Part shown: one piece after another, positions 34,920-45,400 of the stretch
How the letters are laid out: the number at the start of each line of letters is the position of its first letter
Position numbering within the stretch: position 1 is the first letter of the stretch
DNA from: Charina bottae
Taxonomy: Eukaryota > Chordata > Lepidosauria > Squamata > Charinaidae
Assembly: GCA_023362775.1 (NCBI GenBank)
Contig: JALMGJ010000004.1
Coordinates: forward strand, 57,465,298 to 57,529,297
Length of the DNA stretch: 64,000 nucleotides
Direction of reading: 5' to 3'
Program-made: the position numbers and the translations under genes
Notes under the pieces: model-generated
The model's input: only the letters and a program-made list of their open reading frames with translations
The model's database searches: none
What the model was told of the DNA's origin: nothing

Positions 34920-37889
34920 ATGGAAGAATCTATGGAATGCTTCCAGACGGAGGAAGGGGAGCAACCAGGCCCCTCTTCAGGTTGGGAAGCGAAGAGTGCG
35001 GCTGCTGAACCCGAAGCAGCTAAGAAAAAAGCCTCTAAGAAGGTGTCTCGACGAAGTGGCGTAGAGACTACCGAACTAGCCATGGCACGCACCCCTCGAG
35101 TGGGAGCGGAATGGTCCGTGGGAATTGGAGGCGGCATCCGGGCTGGGAAGGGAAAACGCACTGCTAAACCCAGAGTGACCCAGTCCCAGAGGATGGCTTC
35201 ACTGGAAGCGAAGACGGCACGTATTGATGGTGAAATGGAGACTATTAGTCACCAACTACAAACCCTTATTCAATCCGTGCAACAACTGGCTTTGATTTCA
35301 AAGCAGGAAGGTATTCCAGGGGCGGATTTACCACCTAAATTGATGACCACGGCAGCAGAGAGCGGCACGTCTAGTGGAGAGGAGGAGGAGGAATCCTCTG
35401 GATCCGAAATGGAGGTGCCTCAACCGGCCGTGAGTAAATTACAAAGGGGCCAACCTAGGGTGTTCGCGTTGAACAAACTGAAAACAAGATTTGATGGGGA
35501 CCCAGCGAAATTGGCTTGCTTTATGACCCATGTCAGGGGTTTTATGGAGGAGTTTGAAGAGTCTTTCTTAACGGAAGAAGCCAAAGTAAGGTACGTCTCA
35601 AGTTTCTTAGAGGGAGAGGCTGCTTTATGGCTGGTGGCGTTGCATGACTCTAACTCTCCAGATTTATGGACTTTTAATGGCTTTATGCTAGCTTTACGAC
35701 GCCGGTTTGAAGATACCCTCTCTAAAATGTCAGCTAAAGTGCAGCTGCAGCAGCTACGCCAGGGAAACCGATCTGTTGCCGAATACGCAATGGAGTTTAA
35801 AAAACTCATAGGCATGGTCCCATCTTGTCCTGAGACGTTTCAGGTGGAATACTTCCAGATGGGGCTGAAACCCGAGATTTTAGAGATGGCAGCAGGACGG
35901 GGTGACCCTGACACCCTAGAAGAATGGATTCAATTAGCCGGAAAGGTTGAGAGCACCCAATTAAGACTGAGATCGTACAGGAAGCTACATAGCTCGGGGA
36001 AAAGCCCTTTGGGACAGCCCCCGGCGAAGAAGCTAGCTAGAGCCACTGCTTGGGAAAAGGAAGCTTTTGCAGTGCGACATGCTCTAGCTACATGGCGACA
36101 CCTGCTGGAGGGTTCGCCTCATCCCTTTGAAGTCTTCACTGACCATAAGAACTTGGAAGCACTTAAAACGCCTCGGAAATTAAATCCTAAACAAATCCGT
36201 TGGGCTGAATTTTTCAGTAGGTTCAATTTCACATTAAAGTATTTGCCAGCTGGAAAAAACTTTTTAGCAGATGCTTTATCTAGACTGCCACAGCATGACA
36301 CTCAACCAGAACTGATGATATCCACAGTAATGTCTCCCCAACAATTGGGATTATCCAACCAGGAGGAACCTGGTTCTGACAACGATGCAGCACCCATACC
36401 TGTACAATTGCAAGGGAAGGTGGCTATCACTAGAAGCAAGGCCAAACCACCGAAACCTTTATGTGAACCCTCCCTAGAGAAAGAACTTAAAACCGCTATA
36501 GAGGCTGACGATTGGTGGAAAGAGCACAAGCAAACATTAACTGAGACGAATGGGGTGTGGTGGAATGGAGACAGATTATATGTTCCAGAGACTGTGAGAA
36601 AGGCTATTTTACAACGTTGTCATGATAGCAAAATTGCCGGACATTTCGGATTTGTAAAAACTTTACATTTGGTCAGAAGGCAATTTTGGTGGCCAACTTT
36701 GAGGAAAGATGTTAAACAATATGTTTTGTCATGTCATGTTTGTGCATCCATGAAAAAAGCACCCGGGAAACCGGTGGGACTATTGCAAACAGTGGCTGAG
36801 CCAACAAGCCCATGGAAACAAATTTCAATGGATTTCATTGTAGACTTACCAGAGAGTAAAGGCAAGACCGTCATATGGGTAGTAACTGACTTATTTTCTA
36901 AACAAGCTCATTTCATCCCTTGTAAAGGATTGCCATCTGCTGGTCAACTGGCAAAGTTATTCATCTTGCACATTTACCGAGCGCACGGCGCCCCCTTGCG
37001 GATTATCAGCGATCGCGGAAGTCAGTTTACCGCCAAATTTTGGAAATCATTTCTAAAATTGATTGGAACTGAACAGGGTCTTACCTCTGGGCATCATCCG
37101 GAGGGTAACGGAGCTTGTGAACGGCTTAACTCCGTGTTGGAACAGTATTTACGGTGTTACATTAGTCATCAGCAAGATAATTGGGTGGAGTTGTTACCCT
37201 TTGCTGAGGTAGCGTATAATAATGCTGTTCATCAGAGCACTGGATTTTCACCATTTAAAGTGGCTACTGGCCAGGATTTTGTACCTATTCCTGAGCTACC
37301 TGACCCTGCCATGCTTCAACAAACTGATCCTGTACTAGCAGATGAATGGATTACAAAAATACGATCAAATTGGCCGATAATGTTGAATATATTACAAGAA
37401 GCAAAAAATTCATACAAAAATTTTGCTGATCGTAAACGGGCTCCAGAATGGCCTTTAGTGGTGGGAGAAAAGGTCTACCTGTCTACAAAACATTTGAAAT
37501 CAACTCAGCCATGCAAGAAACTGGGGCCTAAATTTATTGGGCCATTTCCCATTGTGAAAGTGATCAACCCAGTAGCCGCTCAATTGGACTTGCCAAAGAA
37601 CCTTCGTAGAGTACATCCTGTCTTCCACATCAGCTTATTGAAACCAGTTAAACCAGCTGATCAGTGGCATCCAGATCCAGTGGCGCCGCCACCTATCATG
37701 GTGGGAGATAACGAACATTTTGAAATTGTGAACATTTTGGACTCCAGATTGCACCGGGGGAAATTACAGTATTTGGTGCAATGGAAACATTTGCCTGTGG
37801 GGTTTGAGGAGTGGGTTGATAAGATTCATGTTTCAGCGCCAAGGTTATTGAAGAAATTCCATGATCAATTCCCTTCTAAACCTGGTTAA
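34920..37889 (+). CDS. Gag-RNase H(end)-integrase-chromodomain fusion ORF, no PR/RT
   Basis: 989 codons, open throughout. Residues about 1-180 are a charged N-terminus. Residues about 185-360 are a Gag capsid-like domain (RFDGDPAKLACFMTHVRGFM, FLEGEAALWLVAL, LRQGNRSVAEYAMEFKKLIG). At about residues 365-377 Gag passes straight into the end of RNase H (WEKEAFAVRHALATWRHLLEG, FTDHKNLEAL, ADALSRLP), which lacks its first catalytic Asp. Protease, zinc knuckle and the whole RT are missing. Integrase follows: the zinc-binding region (RCHDSKIAGHFG, CHVCASMKK; about 560-610) and an intact D,D35E core (MDFIVDLPE near 637, SDRGSQF near 698, CERLN 36 residues on). A GPF module and a C-terminal chromodomain (about 930-985, EIVNILDSRLHRGKLQYLVQW) close the protein. 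I chose the first ATG after the leader. Upstream neighbours are the primer site and LTR. It probably acts only with RT from a complete relative. Confidence 0.9.
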   Translation: MEESMECFQTEEGEQPGPSSGWEAKSAAAEPEAAKKKASKKVSRRSGVETTELAMARTPRVGAEWSVGIGGGIRAGKGKRTAKPRVTQSQRMASLEAKTARIDGEMETISHQLQTLIQSVQQLALISKQEGIPGADLPPKLMTTAAESGTSSGEEEEESSGSEMEVPQPAVSKLQRGQPRVFALNKLKTRFDGDPAKLACFMTHVRGFMEEFEESFLTEEAKVRYVSSFLEGEAALWLVALHDSNSPDLWTFNGFMLALRRRFEDTLSKMSAKVQLQQLRQGNRSVAEYAMEFKKLIGMVPSCPETFQVEYFQMGLKPEILEMAAGRGDPDTLEEWIQLAGKVESTQLRLRSYRKLHSSGKSPLGQPPAKKLARATAWEKEAFAVRHALATWRHLLEGSPHPFEVFTDHKNLEALKTPRKLNPKQIRWAEFFSRFNFTLKYLPAGKNFLADALSRLPQHDTQPELMISTVMSPQQLGLSNQEEPGSDNDAAPIPVQLQGKVAITRSKAKPPKPLCEPSLEKELKTAIEADDWWKEHKQTLTETNGVWWNGDRLYVPETVRKAILQRCHDSKIAGHFGFVKTLHLVRRQFWWPTLRKDVKQYVLSCHVCASMKKAPGKPVGLLQTVAEPTSPWKQISMDFIVDLPESKGKTVIWVVTDLFSKQAHFIPCKGLPSAGQLAKLFILHIYRAHGAPLRIISDRGSQFTAKFWKSFLKLIGTEQGLTSGHHPEGNGACERLNSVLEQYLRCYISHQQDNWVELLPFAEVAYNNAVHQSTGFSPFKVATGQDFVPIPELPDPAMLQQTDPVLADEWITKIRSNWPIMLNILQEAKNSYKNFADRKRAPEWPLVVGEKVYLSTKHLKSTQPCKKLGPKFIGPFPIVKVINPVAAQLDLPKNLRRVHPVFHISLLKPVKPADQWHPDPVAPPPIMVGDNEHFEIVNILDSRLHRGKLQYLVQWKHLPVGFEEWVDKIHVSAPRLLKKFHDQFPSKPG

Positions 37890-38048
37890 CTGCACAATTA
37901 TTCTTATTTCTGTTTTTCAGATCTCAGTGCCTCCCATTGTCTTGCAGCCTGAAGAATTCTGGAATTTGTCCATGTACCTTTATGTATACTTGTATTTCTT
38001 AACCTTTCTTGTTCTTGGCATACTATTCTTTCTTTTGGAGGGTCGGCA
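37890..38048 (+). promoter_or_regulatory. 3' leader with polypurine tract
   Basis: The region after the stop ends in GGAGGGTCGGCA (38037-38048) directly before the TG of the 3' LTR, the usual position of the plus-strand primer. It is purine-rich but not pure, as in other chromoviruses. Confidence 0.6.
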
Positions 38049-38405
38049 TGTCAGGGTTCATGTCTATGAATCCTGCCATTAGGATCTATAATAGCTTAGT
38101 GCTTGTATAGTAGTTGGGAGGGGGAATGACAGTTGAGTGTTATGTCTGCTGCTGGAAGCTAGAGACAGCTAGGCCAAGGTCACGCACCTGCAAAGGAGAG
38201 GAGATGGGACCGTTTGCTCCATGAGATCATCGCTGGTGAATTGGCGCGCAAAGGGAAGGGTTAAGAGAGCATAGTTTGGCGGGAATCAGTATTCAAGTCT
38301 TTAGGAGTGCTTCAATGAACATGTATCCTAAATAAAGCTTTATCTGCATTTCAATGAATTGCATGGAGAAGTGTTTATTGGGACATTGTTGTTGAGATCA
38401 TCACA
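38049..38405 (+). repeat. 3' LTR of chromovirus
   Basis: 357 bp, identical to the 5' LTR. The polyadenylation signal AATAAA is at 38331-38336. It is followed by the target duplication ACAGC. Confidence 0.97.
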
Positions 38406-38798
38406 ACAGCTTTGTACTATTATGCCAGGTTTTTTTGGGGGGGTGGGGCGCAAAGGTTTGATTAGGCAAACATGATTGCTACTGACTGCTCATTGTGCTG
38501 CAAACATTAATGGGAACAAAATACCCAAATTCAATCCCAAAATGTATTACCAGCAACATTTTTTAAGCTCCTTACTGGCAAGTCTCTCTACTTTTAGCTA
38601 CTTTTTGAAGCCAAGGTAAAACCTCTCTAAGCTTCTTCTTTTCTACAAATAAACAACAATGGTTGGTTTCTTAGGAGTATCTCATTTTAGTCCATGTTTA
38701 CATGTGAATAAAAAAAAGCAAGAGTTAAAAGGGAACTTATTTCTCAACTGGTGAGAATGTATTTGTTAAGATGACTGGAACACAGTAGAACAGTAGAA

Positions 38799-39053
38799 CG
38801 GTGTTTCTCAACCTTAGCAACTTTAAGATATGTGGACTTCGACATGGCTGGCTGGGAATTCTGGGAGTTGAAGTCCACATTATTTTTTTATTTACTTTAT
38901 ATCCCACCTTATTTTTTTTAATAAATAACTCAAGGCAGCGAACTTGCCTAATACTCCTTCCTCCTCCTATTTTCCCCACAACAACAACCCTGTGAGGTGA
39001 GTTGGGCTGAGAGAGAGTGACTGGCCCAAGGTCACCCAGCTGGAGAAACGCTG
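38799..39053. mobile_element. hAT MITE interrupted by a SINE
   Basis: The left end CGGTGTTTCTCAACC and right end GAGAAACGCTG are the terminal repeats of the family at 8624. The perfect 8-bp duplication CAGTAGAA lies at 38791-38798 and 39054-39061. The left arm and centre are intact to about 38879, then a minus-strand SINE follows. Only the last bases of the right arm remain, so about 20 bp of that arm were lost when the SINE entered or later. Confidence 0.88.
38880..39043 (-). mobile_element. Sauria-type SINE inside the MITE
   Basis: Read on the minus strand it has CCAGCTGGGTGACCTTGG, CTCACCTCACAGGGTTG, and an A-rich end. It is the long-tail form, lacking its tRNA head. Confidence 0.85.
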
Positions 39054-39061
39054 CAGTAGAA

Positions 39062-40088
39062 TGGGTGCAGGAGATAGATAGTGATGTGTATTTGTTTATC
39101 AGCAGATGGAGGCAAAACAGATAATTGAAGGTTTATTTATTTACATTTTTCTCTTCCACTTAAAAGCTCACAGCAGAATATTAGTTATATTATCTCCCTA
39201 AGAGGGAAATTGCATGAAATTGTGCAGGGATTGTGTGTAGATGAATTCTCTGATATTACTGAGGGTAGGGAGGAAAGAGCTTTTCAGAGCACAGATTCTA
39301 CTGTGATAGTCCTCCCATGAATGACCACAGAATAGCGCACTGTATCCCTCCACCTTCAGCAAGAGGTCCCTTCATGGTTTTCGCTACTGAATAAATCTAC
39401 TGGATCTGCACTGCAAAAATAGAGATATTCATCAGATGCCAACATGAATCAGAGTTTTCTCCATCCCTTAGCTACCATCTAGTAGTTGTCTCAATTTTTG
39501 CACCTCCAATCTGGTAGCCCTAAAATAAATATTGCAGCCTATCTTTACCATATCCCCATCACCACAGCCAATGGAAGTACTTCTCTTTAGAAGTAAATTT
39601 TTAAGTAATTAGCAGGGCATTCCACTTCTTTTTTAAAAATCATTTTTAACATTTTTTTTTTAAATAAAATCTCCTGGCTATTAGCTTATTGAGCTTGCAG
39701 ATTTGCAGATTTGTGCATATGTGCATGCATGTGACCTGTCTCCTTATATTTCCTTATATTTCTTTGTATGATTTGTTTTGTACTTCTGAGAAGGTTTCCA
39801 TGGTGCTTCCTACTTGTTTCTCAGTTGTTGCCTTTTACAAGTAACCCTGTTGGAACCTATCACTTGAATTTGTACTAAGACAGAATGACTGTATGAGTTT
39901 ATAGTAGAGAAAAATATTAAGGAACATAACTGTTATTTACAAAGTAACTATTTCTATAAAACTTCAGAAGCAACTATTATTGGCTATTTATTAACAATTT
40001 GAGTGACTTTTATGATTCAAGCCATGCATAAATCCTATAAATCCCATTGCAATTGGTGATTATATCAAGACCAAAATGAACCATAGTG
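39062..40088. other. No gene seen
   Basis: AT-rich spacer with no recognised repeat. Confidence 0.4.
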
Positions 40089-40324
40089 CAAAGGTTCCCA
40101 GACTTTTTGCCATCACACTACCCTTTAGTGTAATCTTAATGTACACACCTTCCCTAAAAATCCAAACACCAAAAGTAACACAAATGAACAATGAAAACAA
40201 TACAATGAAACTTTGGGAAAGGTGGCTTTATTGTAACAATGTAACTAAAAGGTTCTTCACACCTCCCTTGGACTCTGTCTGCACCTCCCCAAGGGAGGAA
40301 GACCTCATAGTTTGGGAAACCCTG
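40089..40324. mobile_element. Old hAT-like MITE
   Basis: The left end CAAAGGTTCCCAGACTTTTT and right end AGTTTGGGAAACCCTG form imperfect terminal inverted repeats (CAGNGGTTCCCAAACT type). The flanking 8-mers CCATAGTG and CCTTAGCA match at five of eight positions, so the duplication has decayed. It has no coding capacity. It is older than the MITEs at 8.6 and 23.6 kb. Confidence 0.7.
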
Positions 40325-40332
40325 CCTTAGCA

Positions 40333-41375
40333 AGATTAGGAACATAGTGTTTATTGTTCATATTTTAATTTTTAGCCATTGTCAATTGAAGACCCTGGTA
40401 ACATTCCATTGTTATTTGATGTCTACTGACATTCTATTTTAAACAACTTTTAATTTTTTTGTTTATGCATTTTCTTGTATATGCTTCTTTAAGTAATAAT
40501 GAAGCACGTGCTGATGCTAAGCAGATTTGATCTTAGGCTTCACACTGATCTGTTTTAATATCAGACTTATGATAAAGATTAGAAAGGGCAGACCAAGTTT
40601 GACTATGCATTCCAGTTAAAGTCACAGAAAGTTGGAAGCATGTTACCTTGACAGAGATTAATTTTTCTTTCATGACCTTTCACTCTTTATTTTTGTAAAT
40701 TATTTATTCTTCTGCTTCTTAGTCACTGAAGATTATGTCTTTGGAAATGATTTTTACTCCTGTTGGTATTCATGGAAGTAAAACAAATGGAAGTAAATCC
40801 AAATTAGTTGGGAAAATGCTTCCAGATTGACAGCTATGAATGCCACCAATCAAAAGGCATGATGCAATGGACTTCTGGATAAGGAAATGGTAGACTGAAG
40901 ACAACTCCGGAGCTGATAACTGTGGCGAAGAACAAAGAGGCAGTGAGTAAACTGGCTCTTCGGAACCTCTCTGGACAAGGAGAGAAGAGGAGATCGCCCA
41001 CATGCGCTCTGAACAGTTGCTTCTCATGAGGAGACTGCAAGACAGCAGTCCCCAGCAAGCTTTAAGCACTGGGAGATGATGGGAATAGCCATCTTGCAGT
41101 TGGCATCTTTTAAAGGACACTGAGTTTGCAAACTTCCTTTTTTATCACATTCGGAAATTGCTTGTTAACTACTTTTAAGCTATTAGAGATCTTTGGATTG
41201 ACAAATCTGAAAATTCAGGGTAAGGTTTCCTTCAATCTTTAATGAAAAAAAATTTAATTATAAGTTTGATAATTTAAAAAAATGAAATAAACAGCAAGAA
41301 GCTAAATAAGGCTTTGATCCTAGAAAATTATAAATGGATTAAGTGTCCAGATAAATTTGGAATAAGATTTTAGAA
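40333..41375. other. No gene seen
   Basis: Spacer. The minus-strand frame at 40770-41120 (116 codons) has no recognised domain. Confidence 0.4.
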
Positions 41376-42440
41376 TTGATTATAAAGAATCCCATGGGAA
41401 ATAGATTTGTGAATCCCATGGGAAATAGATTTGTGAAGACCTGGAAGCTCCTTACAATGTACAGAGGTTTCCACCCGAAGTCCAACACCCAGAGACCGTG
41501 CATCAGGCAGAAAGAGGGCGGGCAGGGTCTGGTGAGTGTCAAAGCCACAGTGGATGAAACCCAGAGCATCCAGGAGTTCATCAGTAAGATGGCACCTTAC
41601 TGATGAAGACTGATGATGAAGAGAATGCCTGAGGCAACAGCAGAGATGGGAGGAAGATCAAGCAGAGGAAGTGCCATGGCAAAACAAGACCCTGCATGGG
41701 ATGTACCATTGACAGATAGCTGAGGTGGCTGACATTGAGATATCCTACCAGCGGTTGGAAAGGGCTGGACTAAAAGACAGCACTGAGGCACTGATCATAG
41801 CAGCACAAGAACAGGCACTAAGCACCAGATCCATAGAAGCAAGTGTCTACCACACTAAACAGGGCCCAAGGTGCAGACTGGCAGAGAGGCCTCAGAGACA
41901 GTCCAACACATAGTGGCAGGGTGTAAGATGCAGGCAGGAACAGCATACACTGAATGGCACAACCAAGTAGCTGGCATTGTGTATAGGAACATCTGCACAG
42001 TGTATGGACTAGACCCCCCCAAGTCCAGATGGGATATTCCATTGAAGGTTGTGGAGAATAACAAGGCTAAGATCCTGTGAGACTTCCAGATCCAGGATGG
42101 ACAGGCAGGCACTGGCCAATCAACCAGACATCGTGGTAGTAGACAAGGACCAGAAGACAGCAGTGGTGATAGATGTAGCGGTGCCAAGTGACAGCAACAT
42201 CAGGAAGAAGGAATATGAGAAGCTGGAGAAGTACCAGGGCCTGAAGGAGGAACTAGAGAGGATGTGAAGGCCAAAGTGGTCCCAGTGGTGGTAGGAGCAC
42301 TCGGGGCTATGACTCCTAAGCTGGGAGAGTGCCTCCAACAGATCCCAGGAACAACATCACAGCTCTCTGTCCAGAAGAGTGCAATGCTAAGAACAGCTAA
42401 GATAGTGTGCAGAACCCTCAAACTCCCAGGCCTCTGGTAG
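41376..42440 (+). pseudogene. RLE-type LINE C-terminus, frameshifted
   Basis: The text in order, across frames: KTWKLLTMYRGFHPKSNTQR and GGQGLVSVKATVDETQSIQE; a degraded stretch with a stop near 41600; YQRLERAGLKDSTEALIIAA; ETVQHIVAGCKMQAG (knuckle-like) and YTEWHNQVAGIVYRNICTVYG; then NQPDIVVVDKDQKTAVVIDVAVPSD, which fits the PD...D pattern of the restriction-like endonuclease, followed by KYQGLKEELERM. At least three frame changes or stops (near 41600, 41890, 42079) break the reading, so it is inactive. A 24-bp direct duplication lies at its start. Confidence 0.75.
41387..41434. repeat. Two-unit 24-bp tandem duplication
   Basis: GAATCCCATGGGAAATAGAT plus TTGT occurs twice in tandem (41387-41410, 41411-41434), giving MGNRFVNPMGNRFV in translation. 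Confidence 0.95.
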
Positions 42441-42490
42441 AGGACCCTAGGTTGAGGAAGACACAGACCACCCATAGGGGGGGGAGAAGA

Positions 42491-45400
42491 GAATTTTGTT
42501 TAAAAAAGCATGATGCAATGATTTTGTATGCAGGAAAAATGGTGGGCAGACGGGCAGACATTGGATGCTTACAAATGGAGATACATCTGTGCTACCATCT
42601 TAAAATTGTAGAGTAAAGTATAAAATAAAGGGTATTTAACATAAAGAGTAAAATAAAACCCTTGTCTGGGTTATTGTTTCCTAATCAGAATTTATCAAGG
42701 CCCAATATGCATGAATAAAATTATTCAGATTTACAGCCATTCTTCAGTGTGTTCCCAGGTTGGCTGTTAGGGTCAGCATTGACAATGTGAGCAGATATTT
42801 GCAATGACTGGATGGCACCATGTATGTTATGAGAAGCACCTTTTGGTAGACCTACCAAAGCTGCAGGATATATTCAGCCATCACTTTCAGATTCTGTAGG
42901 TCACCTAAATACACTTACCAGAGTATAAACATTGTTACATTCAGTAGGACTTACTTCTCAGTTAGTATGTTGTCTGAATACTCCTAATTTTTTAAAAATG
43001 AAAGCCTTGGCATTCTCATGGAATTCAGATCAAAGATCACTGAGAGAGCTTTACAGGAAAATATTGGCTAGTTCCAATTCAATCCTGCTTCACTATCTTT
43101 CCCCTTCTACTTTTTAAAATCTTATATCATTGTAGCTGCAGTATGCATATGTCATGTTTAATTTAACAGCAGGCTTGCTTCTCCCAAATGGTGGATATCA
43201 TGATAAAAGTAAAACTAAATCCATACCCATTGCTTGCAGGTGAAATATTGCAAATTGTATGAACAGGATGCAGTACTAGCCAAGCAACTAAGAAAAAAAA
43301 ATTTGGAGAAATGATTCAGACAAAGTTAAGCAATTTAAAGAGAAAAGTGTAAGGACATGTTCAATTTTCCCTCTGAGAACAATAACATAAAAATAATTGC
43401 CCTTTCTATATAATGCTCCTTTTTTTTTGGCTGGAAGTGAAAAGGTCAAAAGTAGCTTTATGTTTGCCCCCAATTGTTCATTTGGGTTCTTTATGTTTTT
43501 AATTGTACTGGGAGAGGTGGCAGGAAGTCCAGAAATTATAAAAGCTTCTTCTTTGGGGATGCATTTGTTCACATGACATTATCCTCTAATTTGCCCAGAT
43601 GAGAGTCAGGGCCAAACTAGATACAGTGTTAAATATCTTCAGTGCCAGCAGGACAAAGGGTATGTAAACTTTTGTGGCCAGGGGCCATACTATTAGCATT
43701 TTTAATATTTTTGGTGGCTGAAGGTTATAGGATGTAATAATGTAAGTGATGTAGTAATATCATCAGAAAAAACGGGGCCAAGATTTTCTCTGCAATTTTC
43801 CTCTTTTTCATTTGTTCAACTTTTATAAATCCCAAACTGATAGCCCCAATTAAGATCATTAATTAAGTGATATAAGTGCTCCATGGAACGTAATGACCCT
43901 TTGGCCTGATTGGTTTCAATTCTAGGCACTATCCCTCCAAAGATTATAGTAGGGAATATTAGAATTGGGCTGCAGAAATCCATATGACTACTAGGTGGCA
44001 GCAAAGATTTAGAGGTTAGGGTTAGGATATCTACTGGTAGCTAAATTGTAGTCATTCCAATAACTATCTTCACATAGTCTTTGAGTAGATTTAACATGTC
44101 CATTATAGTAGATGAAGGGACTTCTTCAAAGAAGTAACCTCATCCTTTAACATAAACTTTTTTGCTACAGGTATTTAATCTCCTATATATTGTTCAGTTA
44201 GTTAATCTTGCAATGGAAGAAGAAGCAGAAATACTGATTGACATAGAAAATCGATTCTATCTGAACTTGGGCTGTTGGAGACATTTTAATTTATGTCTCC
44301 TCCTTTACTACCTGGACATCAGTTTTCATTTGGGAGAAAATATCACTCAATTGGAAAATTGGCATTTTTATTTATGGAATTATCCTAAAGCAATGTCAGC
44401 CAGTGTACTAAAATATTTTCTTAGAAAAGTGTCATCACTGTTGCTGACAAACACAGAGTAAAAAAGTGCTAATGGATCTAAGTGAGGGACAGTCTGCAAA
44501 CTATCACTAAAAGACATAAAGTTGACTTTCCTGTGAATTAAATTGAAGACCCTAACCTTAAATTATTCCCCCAGACTCTAGGAAAATTCAAGTTATTGTT
44601 CAAGATTTTCTATATGCTGAGGTTATTTTCTGACATTTTAAATATAAAGCTAAAATCTCTGAGCACAGCCTAACTTACCTAAATATGGTTGGCAAAAGCA
44701 AACATTTTGTAGTTCCAGCTGCCCACTAGTGGTTCTATTTTTGTAAATCAGTATATATAATTTTGAACCAGCTGATAATTTAATCACTTTCCCCTCCATC
44801 ATTTTACATATTAAAAAAATGTGTTTCCTTTGCCTATTGTTTACATGCATATAGATAGTTCCTTTTGTTTCATTAATAATTTGGGGACATTTTTTTTCTC
44901 TTTTCTCTGAAGTGCTCTATTTGAGAAATAGTATGACAACTTCAGCCTGATGAATGACACATATTGTGAACATATGGAGTTCCTTCATAAACATATATAA
45001 TCTTCCTCTGCCTCTTTCATATGTATATATTCATTATAATCACAGTCCCCAAATCTTGTAAAACAAATGTTTGGTGGGATGGATGGGGACAGGACAGAAT
45101 ATTGAGAATATGTAGTAATTGGTGTTTGTCTTTTAAAGAAGCATGGATACAACTCAAATAGTAGTCAAGTAGAGCTCCATCTGGAGTACCGTTTCATCAG
45201 TCTCCCAAGCCCTTCCTATTTAAATTGTACTCCCAACATTTCTGCAAAAACATACTTAATAGAATGAGTGGGAGCACAATCTGCATGGAACACAAAATGG
45301 AAGAAGGGTTAATTTTTCCCTTCCTACATACCAGTTGTTCCTTAGTGGCAGGAAAACCTTGACATTGGAGGAATGATTAGATAGAAGATAGCTATGGCCC

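Larger units (their letters stand above)
34459..38405 (+). mobile_element. Chromovirus (Gypsy/Metaviridae), RT-deleted, very young
   Basis: A 3,947-bp LTR retrotransposon. The two 357-bp LTRs (34459-34815 and 38049-38405) run TG...CA and are identical base for base in my reading. The 5-bp target duplication ACAGC lies at 34454-34458 and 38406-38410. Inside are a 5' leader with a primer site, one ORF (34920-37889), and a purine-rich tract before the 3' LTR. A full chromovirus encodes gag, protease, RT, RNase H and integrase. Here protease and RT are absent, so the copy is non-autonomous. Identical LTRs and an open ORF mean it inserted recently, presumably with RT from a complete relative. Confidence 0.95.
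41376..42490 (+). mobile_element. R2/R4-type LINE 3' part
   Basis: A fragment of a non-LTR element of the group that carries a restriction-like endonuclease C-terminal to RT (R2, R4/Dong, NeSL, Hero), unlike the AP-endonuclease LINEs elsewhere here. It covers the post-RT region through the endonuclease to a probable stop near 42440. A run of G follows the coding text. R4/Dong is my best guess, since such elements are reported from lizards, but I cannot place the clade without alignment. Confidence 0.7.
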
